Origin: Pestalotiopsis fici W106-1
Lineage: Eukaryota; Ascomycota; Sordariomycetes; Amphisphaeriales; Sporocadaceae
NCBI RefSeq assembly: GCF_000516985.1
Contig: NW_006917095.1
Coordinates: 2,113,077 to 2,177,076 of the forward strand
Length of the DNA: 64,000 nt
Direction: 5' to 3'
Each line of letters starts with the position of its first letter. The first letter of the stretch is position 1. The position numbers were made by a program, and so were the translations under genes. Under the pieces are notes generated by a model. It made no database searches. It had not been told where the DNA came from and was given only the letters and a program-made list of their open reading frames with translations. Positions 12,981 through 23,940 of the stretch are shown here, in pieces.

Positions 12981-13920
12981 GCTATCCACCCTACCAACCC
13001 GAGACGATCCGAGGGTTGTGCGACAGTACTGTAAAACCCATCTCAACCTTAGCCTCACACTTCACCCTCTGCCCTCCTTCCAAATACTTTCTGTACCCTC
13101 CATTGACCTGCTGCCACCAGCTCGTCTGGCTTGACCCGGTGCAACCCGTGGTGATTTGTAGGGGGTTCGGTATCTTAGTGGTCTTGTTTCGGTACTGTTG
13201 ATTTTTTTTCTTGAGCTTCGCCGGAATTTAACATATGGCCTTGGGGAAACGGCGGCTGGCTTTGTCATGTCCCACTCTCATCACCATGAAAGCAGGTTAT
13301 GGGTGTACTTTGGTGGTCGGTTTTGGTGGTCAAAAGATGATGTATTGGGCTAAGTGTATTCTATCGGGGCTACACCCCACTAAAAGCCTTAATGGCCCTT
13401 ATGGCCCAACCCACGATAACAAGGGGGTGGGTTTTTTGGCCGGGCTACACAATTCAATATACTGCATGTCCCCATGGGTGCAGCTCCTACCAGTCAATTC
13501 ATCGGGTTACGCGGTACGTACAAGGTGCATCACGGTATTTGGCCATACAGAGTACCTCTCCCAACAGGATAAACATGCAGAGCTGCCCTTTTAGATTACA
13601 GACCCACCCACCCACGTCTGATCAAGTCATGCACTGCAACTGTGGCTTGCTCAGCACCAATCCAGTCCGCCAGTGCGCAGCAGTTGATCTGTAGGTACTT
13701 ATTCTGCTATTGCAGACCACAGCCGCACAATCTGTAATTGGTAGAATCTGCCCGAAATTCCGGTGTCAGCCCAGTCTCTGCTGGTATCAACAGGCGGGCA
13801 CGGCGGGGTTGAAGTAGGCTTTGGTCTGATCGATATTCTCTCAATCGTCCTACACCCTTTGTACAAAGTGTATATCGACTCTCGAACGCTTTATTCCTTA
13901 TTGTGATGTCAATATAGACC
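12981..13920. other. Intergenic region between transposon island and NLR gene
   Basis: Several short overlapping frames exist, none with recognisable protein content. It holds the right copy of the flanking direct repeat and presumably the promoter of the NLR gene. I see no TATA-like or other clear signal that I can assign. Confidence 0.5.
13286..13355 (+). repeat. Right copy of the degenerate direct repeat
   Basis: This is the partner of 167-239 in direct orientation. The two copies bracket the whole island at a distance of about 13 kb. Confidence 0.5.
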
Positions 13921-16900
13921 ATGAATGAAATGAGCATGCTCGGCTTTTCGATTATGTTCACCGGCTGTGTTGTGCTGCTCGGTTTCGTCTTCCTACTACG
14001 GATCATCGCGTCGAAGATCCAACGCCGCGATCAAGACCCAACGCGTGTTGATGCCGAGCTCAAGTCTATTGTGGATCAAAAAAATGGCAAGTTCCAGTAA
14101 GAAGATACCGCAGAAGCGCCCTCAACATCCGATATCGAAGCTGAATTGCTTAGAATTGTTGCCGTTCATGGTTTAGGTGCGCACTATGAGCACACATGGA
14201 TCCGCAAAGTCAAGGAGGCTGGCAGCGAGAAAGACGTTCATCTTTTGAGGGATCTGCTACCTACTACTTTCCCTACAGCCGTCATTCGTAACTTTAAGTA
14301 CAATTGTGATTGGCTTGTAAATGCGCCTGTCCAGACGTCTGAAGACATTGGCCGTAGGTTGCTCGACCTTCTTGAGGATCACAAAGAAAAGAAGGTACCT
14401 AGTTACAAACTCGATGCTACAGTCATCCCCAACACTGATCCGTGAACTCAGGACCTACCGATCATCTTCATCGGTCACAGTTTCGGTGGCATCGTCATAA
14501 AACAGGTGCGTGGCTCTATCTGCGAGCATCAGATGGCTGACACTGTATATAGGCTTTGTGCATTGCACAACATCGTGGCCAAGATACCCTAAAGAATACA
14601 TGCGGTATATTTTTTCTCGGAACACCTCATCTAGGGTCATCGACCTCCATTTTTGGATACTACATGGCACGCATGACTAGCCTTCTTGGCTCAGATACTC
14701 GTCTCTTACTGTCACTAGAGAAGCACTCTGAGCACCTCGCGGACCTTATGGAACGATGCCAGTTCTTACAACCATCCGAAAGAACTCAAAGCTTACCAAT
14801 AACTGCTCTATACGAACAACTGCCTACATACATTTTGGGATGCGTCTCCATCGGCAGGGTAAGTGTGCCCCAACCCATTGTGTACTTTGACTGAACATGA
14901 TCGCAAGATTGTTGATAAAGGCTCCGCCATCTGCCAAGCGACCAAGTCGAGGGGTGTCGCCACGAATCATTCAGGACTCAACAAGTGCTACGGGTTTGAC
15001 GATCCATTATATAAAAGGATCAAGGCCGAGATCGAAGCCATGCGGCAGCCCTCCAATTTGGAGAAAGCGGACGAACAAATCATCAGGAATTACAAAGGGG
15101 AAGACCGCCTGAAGATCATAAGACTCTCTTCTCACACCCTGAACATGAGCAATTGCTACGTCAATCTTTCTATTGTACTGCCTAAACAGCAGAACAAGCT
15201 ACCTGAGAATATTTCCAGACAAAATGAGCTCGATACTTCACTTTTATCAAGACTCAATATTCCCGAATCTAGTGGTGATTCTCAGATCAGCCTCAGCCAG
15301 TTGTTTGAGCCGCGCAAATTGCGAAATGGCGGTACGGCGAGACCGCAGCGGATCCTGATTCGAGGCGTTCCCGGCGTTGGAAAAACGACCTTGTGCAAAA
15401 AGATCGTTTATGATTTCGTAAACCATCAACAATGGCACGATCATTTCGATCGGCTCCTTTGGATTCCACTGCGAAAATTGTCGACCTATCAGAAAAATTT
15501 CGACCTGCAAACACTCTTCTCCGATGAGTACGACTCTTTCATACAAGACCCACATGAGAAACACGACCCATCAATCTGGGCAGCCCTGTGCAAACACATA
15601 GCAGGCGATGGTTCTTCTAGAACACTCTTCCTTCTTGATGGGTTAGATGAGATTCAACCCCTTGTTTCTTCTACTGATAGTGGTGACGGTCTTCATCAGT
15701 TCCTCGAGCTTCTGTTAAATGAACCCAATGCCATCGTTACATCTCGACCATCAGTCAATCTCGCTGACTACCAAAGATTCGATGTCGAACTGGAGACTGT
15801 TGGGTTTCACAAACCACAGGTTGAGCAGTATGTGAAGGAGGTGATGAAAGAGGACAGGGATCCAAATCAAGCTTCGGAGATCCTTAAATTCCTCCAAAGC
15901 CGACCACTCATCGAGGATCTTGTTCGCATACCAATCCAACTCGACGCATTATGTTTCGCTTGGGAGGATCGCTCTCAAATTGATCCCAAGACTATGACCC
16001 AACTCTACGCAGCCATCGATGAGTCCTTGTCAAACAGAGTAATTTCAGATATTAGCCATGCCAAGTCGTCCCGCAGCTTCCTCGAGGCATTAGCCTTCCA
16101 CGGGTTGTACAATCGACAGACAGTCTTTAACGAGAGAGACATTCGCCTTGTTTGGAAGGATCTTCTATCATTCGGAGGACTACCAAATACATTGACAAAG
16201 ACAAGCCCTTTTCTTCGCTGGTCTGACACTGCGCTCCGGACAAAAGCTTGCAATCTCTACTTCATTCATTTGACTTTCCAGGAATACTTTGCGGCGCAAT
16301 ACATTCGAAGGCATTGGGTTACCTCGAGTGCCCTCCAGGTCATTGACACCCGAAGTGAGGTAAACAAGTCGCCAAAAAAGACAATACCGCACTTGGAGTT
16401 CTTTCGCCAGCACAAATACTCACCCCGATACGACATTGTCTGGCGCTTCCTTTCTGGACTTTTCGGTCTGGAGTTTCCCAGCACAACTACCCCCAATGCG
16501 AACCCCGATTTTCAATCAGAACTTTTCCACGAAATACAAGCAGAACCACTGGATTTGGTTGGTTTTGCTCATCAGCGACTTGTCTTGCGCTGTCTATATG
16601 AAACGGACCAGGATTTTCCCTTGCGATCAGGCCTCGAAAACCAACTATCACGGTGGTTAGAATTCCAGTACACGTATCGAAAGAATAGATCTCTTGGTCA
16701 GGCCTCCCTACCATCTCTAGCCCGAGAGATGGAATTTCCTATGAGCATCCTTTCAAAGTATGTATCGAAGGGTTTCGATATGGCCAAATTTCTCTTGTTT
16801 GAGATTCCTCGCCAGCGAACTTTGGATGTTGAATTTGTCAATGCCTCTATGGCTTACTTATCCAATTCCGAGAAGCATGGCAATAGCTGGTTTCTTCCTG

Positions 16901-19212
16901 TTTTGAATCGTTTTCCTCCCACCTCGTATTCTGAATTATCGGAAGAAAGTATCTCTACCCTTACCGAACAGCTCGAATCCAGAGACGATTCCCTGCGCCG
17001 AATAGTCATGAAGGCGCTTATCAAGCAGGAGCATCTGCCAAAGTCCATTTTCTCGAAAGTTGTCCATCATCTTTTGGAAGAAATTCGGATAGAATGCTCT
17101 CTCTATGGTCGAGGAAATTCCGTAAGTCGGCTTGGACTGACCGACTTACCCGATCACATGCTTGAAGCGCTGGCAGAAAGGCTCAATAACAAAGATCCTG
17201 ATATTCGAGGGACTGCTCTTCTCATTCTAGAAAATCAGGAGAACCTGCCAGATTCCATACTTTCCCAAGTGGAGAGAGAATTTCAAAACTCACTTTTGAC
17301 CCTTCAACCAACTACTTTCAAGCACCTGATAAGCCAGCAACCTTTTCCCAACTCTTTAGTACAGGGGATGATAGAGATTCTGGAAGAAAAGCGGTATCCT
17401 ATTTCGAAATCTCCTATCCAAAAAGCTGCGTTGCGAGTTATGGATGTATTCCCGGACTTTCTAGATGCCGCAATCGAATCTGTGGTCGGGATCCTTGAGT
17501 CACCTTGGAAGGGAATACAGATGGCTTGCATAGAAGCATTGAGGGCAAAGCCAATGCTGCTAAAATCAGCCCAAAGCATCCCCTTAGGTGTACCGCATGT
17601 AACAGACGTATGCACCGCTGTCAGGAAGACCAAAGATATTTTGTCAGAAATACCACACTCAATCCAAACAGCTGTGGAAGCGAAGCTTAATCACCCGGAA
17701 CTCCGTGTCCAGTTGGCCGCAGTGGATACCCTCAAGTATTTCAATCCGTCGGATACCGTATTTAAAGCAATATTACACAAACTTGAAGACAACGACGAAA
17801 GTGTTCGGCATAAAGCATCATCTACGCTTTTACTACTCGAAAAGCTCCCCAAGTCCATCTGGGTGGTATTGGTAGCGAATATCAATCACGCGAACCCACT
17901 TGTGCGTGCTATTTCTCTTGAGACCTTAGCACGCCTTGAACTGGATAACGTCGTGCTCGAAGCGATTGCTAGGTATTTGGATCATTCCGAATTTGTTGAT
18001 GTCCAATCGAAAGTGATTCTCATTCTTTTCGAGTACCCTAGTCAGTCATCTTTAGCATTTCAGGCTGTACAAAGACTGATTAAGCGTCGAATTGAGCTTG
18101 GAGAACCTTTCGATGACCTTTTGTCGGCGTTGGAGGGCAATCATGGCTTACCAATCGCGCTTGTTGAGTTCCTCTTCGATCTAATGTTAAAAGACAGAAA
18201 ACTGGGAGACTCCGTCATGTACGTTTTGCAAACGCAGTCGAGCCTTCCAGGTCACATACTGCGTGCGATAATCGAGATATGCGCCTTTGAAAAGTCGACC
18301 GACAGGCTTCCCTCCATCTCAAATGGTCTGAAGTATATCAAGGCTATTCATCGACAAGATCTGTCAAATGATGTCCTTCAAGCAGTAGCAAAGCTGCTCG
18401 GGAGTGAATGCGAAAGTCTTTACGACTTCGCCTGTGGAATATTCGACAGACAGGAGACATTGGAAACGGTGATACAAGATGAAATAACCAAATTCCTCAA
18501 AACTTCTGAACAGCGCTTTCGAGAAACTACGCTTGACGTTCTCTACCGACCAATTCTAGCGCTTTCGACACTCAAAGAGATAGCGAAGCTCCTTGAATAT
18601 AATGGACCGCACGTGCAAGTCAAAGCAATCAAGATCATTGGCCTGTCAAATGCAACTGATGAGATGCTTGAAGCGATTGCGACAAAGATTGATGATCAAA
18701 ATCCCGAAGTTCAAATTGCGGCCATCGAAGTCATTAGCGAGTCAAATGCAACTGACGAGATCCTCCAACGGATAGCGAGAATCTTTAGGAAGACATACAA
18801 CGATAACGTCCAAACCGCTGCTCTGAAGGCCCTGAAGAAGCAAGAAAGCGTACCTGGCTTTGTTTTGAACGAAATTGCTATGGCTTTGGTTGAACAGGGC
18901 ACGCGTTTTAGAAAGTTCTTTGGCTTTTCTGTTGTGTCAGTCATAATCCGCAATCCAAATTGGGTTAGCATATTCGGAGAGAACAATGCGCTTGCATTGA
19001 TATCCCAAGTTATCTTACAGCATTCTTTTGACTTGGGTTGTTTTTGTTTTCGTTTTGCAAACAGAATATATTCTGCCAGCGATGGTAGCGAGGAAGGGTA
19101 CGACGTAGGGAGTCCAGATTCGGCTCTCGCCATCGCCATGGATACTGCTCTTAGGCAGGCTAGGGAAAGCTTCAATCTTCCTAAGATTGTAGATGATACG
19201 CCTATTCAATGA
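13921..19212 (+). CDS. NLR-like STAND protein: membrane segment, alpha/beta hydrolase, NACHT, HEAT repeats
   Basis: Exons are 13921-14394, 14452-14505, 14553-14858 and 14908-19212, all joined in phase 0, giving about 1,700 residues. Residues 6-30 form a hydrophobic membrane segment. Residues 76-270 form a lipase-like alpha/beta hydrolase with VAVHGLG and the nucleophile elbow GHSFGG (Ser168). NACHT follows with Walker A GVPGVGKTT (about 431) and Walker B LFLLDGLDE (about 520), then HLTFQEYFAAQY, typical of the helical part after NACHT. The last ~750 residues are HEAT-type helical repeats. Such proteins are fungal NOD-like receptors, linked to non-self recognition and regulated cell death. An in-frame TAA at 14098-14100 splits the membrane segment from the hydrolase. 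Either a 69-nt intron with a weak donor (14045-14113) removes it, or the allele is broken or starts downstream. The third intron ends in AAG. The gene borders the RIP-mutated island. Confidence 0.8.
14098..14100 (+). other. In-frame stop in the NLR 5' exon
   Basis: The TAA lies between codons for Phe-Gln and Glu-Asp-Thr, in the frame shared by the membrane segment and the hydrolase. The only in-frame intron I could draw across it runs from GTGTTG at 14045 to CAG at 14113 (69 nt), with a poor donor and no strong branch site. A CAA-to-TAA change, of the C-to-T type made by RIP, is an alternative. Confidence 0.6.
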
Positions 19213-20269
19213 AAGGATAATCAGAGGAGAGAGGAAGCCGAAGCAAATCTAGTGTTCCGGTAGTAATAAATCATAGACATGTTACGGCCAGCACTGCCAC
19301 TGTACCAATGGGCAAAGAGCATGCTCGCAATCGTTAAGGAAACGATCACGAACCAAGACTTATATGCCCACGACGAAGGAGGACAATATACACCATAACA
19401 AAATACTCAGATTATATTTTAATAAACGGTGGTCACAATTAATAATATGCTGCTGAAAAGATCGAACCATGCCTTGACGGCTCGAGGAATGTTCAAGAAT
19501 CACCTTATGACTACAGAGCAAGAGTCACTAGCCTCCTAGGGAAGTACAGTGCCTTTAATTCGAGGAATCTTGACGGAAATCAGCCCTCCTGACTATTCGA
19601 GGGCGATGTTTGATCACCTGTGACATCGGCTGGGCGACATTTGCGGAACTCGACCGTATGGTGCTGACTTTGGAACCCTCGAACCTCGTGACTGGCGACC
19701 GCGATGCTTACATTCACGGTTTGAAATACCATTGTCACCAAAAATTATCTTTTCTGGATCGTGTCGCAGAATGTAAAAGACAAACACAAACGAAGAGGTC
19801 CAATGTCCTGTGATGAAGTTCGTGCGTCACTGCTTCTTGACAACTAGCGGCGTATCTTGGGCTTCTCAATACAAGAGGCTTCAATCACGGATGGTACTCA
19901 CGTGGAACACACAAGTAAGAGAAGCGTTCACAGTATATCACGATTGGGGCTGGTATCATAAAACGGCCCAAGCAGATAGTACAAGTCTCTCATCCGCGAC
20001 CCAAACAGCTCCCAGTACATGTCAAGCGTTAAAACGTTTATACCACGGCCACTTGAGGGCGTATCATATCCATGGCAAATGTCGTTGGGCGAATAGCGCC
20101 ACCAGAGATACACGGCTTGCTCTGAAATGATCCCGATAGCACCCGCTGCTGAACCCACGCAGCCCGCAATAGTATACACATACGTCTCCAGATTTTGGGT
20201 ATGGTTGATGAGTCCAGGCACAGACTACGACGAAATGGTCGGAAGTTGGATTGTACAGAGGCCGCGGCT
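19213..20269. other. Convergent intergenic region, no gene seen
   Basis: This lies between the 3' ends of the NLR gene and the BTB gene. The short frames present do not resemble proteins, and no RNA gene or repeat was recognised. Confidence 0.5.
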
Positions 20270-21256
20270 TTAGATGTTGCTGTGTCGCGCCCGCTTTCTT
20301 CCTGATCCACCGCTCGACGCGGACGGTAATAGCTTTCCTTGTCCCTGACGCTTGAGCTTCTCGTCCAGCACACGGGCTTGAAATTGTCAGTAAGCGCGGG
20401 AGATGCCGTAACGAGGCACAACTTACTAAGCACATCGTAACCGAATTGGGGGAACTCCAAGCATATCGATCGGAACTCTTCTTCTGCCTCTGCCCTGAGA
20501 GTATGACTGCGCGTAGCCCAGAAATTGGCCACTGGGGCACGAATGGACGTGTCGTCCTTGTCTGTGTAGGCGTAGACATAACGAGCGTACGCGATCTCGC
20601 CCTTGGCGGTCGAGTTGACGCAGTGGATCTTGCTGGTCGCCAGGCTTCTGAGCTTGTCCACGCCAAACTTCTCTGCCAGTGTGTAGACGCGCGCATGCTT
20701 CAGCAGCTGATCGCCCGACTCGTCTACGGCAGGGATGCCAGGTTGATGCTCGAGCTCACGCGTACCCGGGATCTTCTTGGGGTAGTAGTCGCCGGTATAC
20801 AGGTACTCGAGGAAACAGCCTACGGCGTCGATCTCTTCGTTGCTGAGCTCAATTTGTCGAGGCTATTGTGCGCAAAATTAGCCGCTTCTTCTTGCAACAT
20901 CTGCCATTGAAGCGGCGCGGTTGTGGCCAATGGTTACTTACGCTGCCATCATCGTTGAAAGCGGTGCATGCCTCGGCAAAGTAAGGGCTTTGCTCGAGAA
21001 GAGCTTGGTGTGCAGTCAAAATTGCAGAGTTCTCCCCATCGCCGACCAGGAGTGTCACCATCGGGCTCTTGAGGTAGTCGATGAACTGGATGTGCTGTTC
21101 GATTTCGGGTACCTCGTCGCCACCTTCAGCAAAGGGCAGCTCGGTCGAGTCGGCATTTTCGGGGGCTTCCGCTCCATCGTCACCCATTTCCACGTCGGCG
21201 CCGCTCGCCGTGAGCTGCGGCTCCTCGGCAGGTTCTTCGCGGTACTCGTCGGCCAT
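20270..21256 (-). CDS. BTB/POZ domain protein
   Basis: Exons (minus) are 21256-20942, 20862-20427 and 20376-20270, giving 285 residues. The first ~65 residues are acidic and low-complexity. A BTB/POZ fold follows: PMVTLLVGDGE, the helix TAHQALLEQSPYFAEAC, and after the first splice the strand IELSNEEIDAVGCFLEYLYTGDYY. BTB domains mediate dimerisation and often recruit cullin-3 ubiquitin ligases; fungal proteins of this size usually have no second recognisable domain. After BTB a helical region runs to a basic tail (SGRKRARH) that could act as a nuclear signal. The second intron has a good branch site (CTGAC) but ends in AAG. The start is the first ATG of an uninterrupted frame. The cellular partner is unknown. 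Confidence 0.85.
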
Positions 21257-22915
21257 ACTGCTGAATCTGGTTTGCGCGGGGAATTGGGAAGGACGGTCGC
21301 AGGCGACTCAATGATTGAGCGCTATATCTGATACAATCGAATGAAAGGATTCGGGCCGTGAAGATGGGGAAAAGAATTTTGATGGTGATGTGATGTTGCG
21401 TTGATTGTCGCAAACGCAGTCGCTGTCAACTCCACGAAGCTGGAGAAATCGCAAGGCTGGATGCAGTGGGCACTGGATTGGCCCAAACTGCTGCTACAAG
21501 CTTGGTTGGCCGGGCAGCTCAGTGTGCACTCACTGTCTGTGCCACACAGTGCAGGAGCTCAAGGGAGCTAGGCGCTAGGCGAGGCAGGTACCCGCCCAAC
21601 CATACTGGCGCGTGTGTCGCGCTCGAGCTTCTAGTGCCTTCCTGCATAGGTCCTATAGCTGAAGGACAATATTGATCTTTACATAGCCTGAAGGTTCTAT
21701 AGGCAGAGTGCGCAGTTAAGTCAAAATGAACATTGAATCCGATCAATGAAAGTCTTTCATTATGGCTTGAATCGAAAGCTGCGATTAATTGGATTTGGTT
21801 ATGGCACATTTCGCAAAAAGGAAGGATGACGGTGCACAGAAGGACTCGATACATCATTGATACTGACCGACATCCCAAAAACATTGCAGGTCTCCTTGCT
21901 TGTTTCCCAGTATGATGAATTGTGCTCTTGGGCAATGGCCCTGTTGCAGGTCTCATCTGATGACAATCGGCTTTCAAGTATGAATTCGATTGTCAGGAAA
22001 CAATCCCTCAATGCCTTGCGCCAATGCGCCAATCCATCACGAATGACCTAGATACCCAAGGACTTGTGTAAGTACTAGCTGGGTCAGTAAAAGGTGGTGC
22101 AGCTAAACACGGACTACCTCGCTTCTTAGGCGGCGCACGACACATTTATGGTAAAGACTTTCATCCTATAGACAGACAATCCAATACCATACTGGTTATG
22201 TAGCCTCCAGTCCACAAAACGTGGTATCAGACTGGGCCATGGAGAATATTATACACTACCTTCTTGGCCTGTTCCGGTAGTACCTACCGCATGCTTCTCA
22301 AGTGCCGATAATTGTTAAGAAGAATTCCGCCCGACCCGGACCCGAATGGAAAGGCCCGGGGTGGATAGCTGACTCCGGGACATGCACAACGCAGGGCATT
22401 TAATCAGGGACAAGAGCATCCCGGGAGTGGTCGTGGCAGATAGGGTTTTCGTAATACTTACAACTATCTATCTCCGTGTTGCAAAGCCGAGGGTACTAAT
22501 GTGAAATCAAGTGCCCCCCGCATTGACTTCAAGAAACCGTTGCACGCACACCCCGTCGAGTTGAGTGCCAGCCATGGCGGGGTGATGTAGCTGCATAGAT
22601 GTCGTGGCCATCTCATGTTCGCCATGAATGAGCAATACCACATCATTTGGTGAGTAAGCGGGCAGGACCGGTCTTCAGCTTCTTGATAAATCATGCGCTA
22701 TTATGACGCGATCGCACAATGCCTCTCCACATTCCGGGACAGTATAAAATACAACCCCGCCTTCCGGCAGTTCTGGTGAAGATATAACGGAACCTAGTGC
22801 ATTTTATCCCATCTCACAGTTATATATAACCACATTTCTTCTTGAATCTTGACCTCCCCTTGAAACATTTTATCAATATCAATTTCTTATTAATTAGATA
22901 AACGACCCTTTCATC
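21257..22915. other. Divergent intergenic region
   Basis: This lies between the starts of the BTB and NmrA-like genes. No coding signal or RNA gene was recognised. TATA-like sequences near the right end are listed separately. Confidence 0.5.
22743..22829 (+). promoter_or_regulatory. TATA-like boxes upstream of the NmrA-like gene
   Basis: TATAAAA lies at 22743-22749 and TATATATAA at 22821-22829, about 170 and 90 bp before the start codon. The nearer one is the better candidate. The assignment rests on sequence and position only. Confidence 0.35.
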
Positions 22916-23940
22916 ATGTCTTCTATCAAGAACGTTGCCGTCGTCGGTGTAAGTGGGGCCGGCAATCGGTATCATCTCGGAACCGTCACTAATCCAGACG
23001 TTTAACAGGCTTCTGGCAACATTGGAGCGCCCATCACGGAGGCGCTTCTCGCCGCTGGCTTCAAAGTCACGGCATTGACCCGAGAATCTTCCTCGTCAAC
23101 CTTTCCTTCCGGTGTAGTCGTCAAGAAGGTCAACTTGGATTCGGTTGACTCACTCAAGGAGGCCCTCCAGGGACAAGATGCTGTCGTCTCGGCGGCGGCT
23201 ACACCAGCAGTCGGCAAGCAATATCCCATTGTCGACGCTTCCATCGCTGCTGGCGTGAAGCGCTTCGTCCCTTCAGAGTTTGGCGTCAACACGAGAACAA
23301 TCCAGGACCAGGGGCTCAAGACTATCCTCTCGGGCAAAATCCAAGTGCTCGACTATATTATCAAAAAGTCCGAGGAGAGCCCGTCATTCACTTGGACAGC
23401 GTTTACCAATGGACTTTTCTTTGACTGGGTTGGTGGCTCGTTTGCCCTATTTCGTTCCCTCATAGGACAATTGCTAACCCGTCACCAACGCAGGGTCTGA
23501 GGCTCAGCGGGCTCGGTTTCGACAAGACGACCAAGACGGCTCGGATCATCGACACGGGCGACACGCCCTTTTTCGCATCCAACCTGTCTTTCATCGGCAA
23601 GGCCGTAGCCGCTTCGCTCTCCCGCGCCGACAAGACGGCGAACCAGTACCTGTCCATTGCCTCGTTTACGACGACCCAGAACCAGCTGCTCAAGATTTTC
23701 GAGGAGGAGAGCGGGGCGCAGTGGCAGAAGGAGCCTGTCAAGTCCACGGACCTGACCGCCATTGGTAACGAGAAGCTAGCCAAGAAAGATTTCAGTGCCT
23801 TCCGCGACTTCTTGGGGGCGTACCTGTACAGAGATGGCGGCGACAGCGCCAAGGGCGTTGAACTGGCCAACGGCCTTCTGGGTCTCGAGGAGGAAGACCC
23901 TAGGCCCACGATCAAGGCTTTCCTTGAGGGCAAATTGTAG
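22916..23940 (+). CDS. NmrA-like / isoflavone-reductase-like NAD(P)-binding oxidoreductase
   Basis: Exons are 22916-22948, 23009-23428 and 23494-23940, giving 299 residues. The first 11-codon exon ends in VAVVG and joins ASGNIGAP, making the Rossmann motif VVGASGNIG that binds the dinucleotide. KRFVPSEFG and WTAFTNGLFFDWGL are hallmarks of the isoflavone-reductase/PCBER-like branch of atypical short-chain dehydrogenases. Those enzymes reduce phenolic or quinone-type substrates with NADPH; some fungal relatives instead act as redox-sensing regulators (NmrA). Length matches the family. Introns have CTAAT and GCTAAC branch sites; the second has a weak donor (GTTGGT), but reading through it gives an early stop. 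The substrate cannot be told from sequence. Confidence 0.85.

Noticed and set aside
13235..13694. Overlapping frames upstream of the NLR gene
   Set aside because: There are no motifs and no splice-joined continuity, and part overlaps the degenerate flanking repeat.
14556..14894. Frame from 14,556 as a separate small protein
   Set aside because: It continues the hydrolase domain after a 47-nt intron and joins the NACHT exon through another intron, so it is an internal NLR exon.
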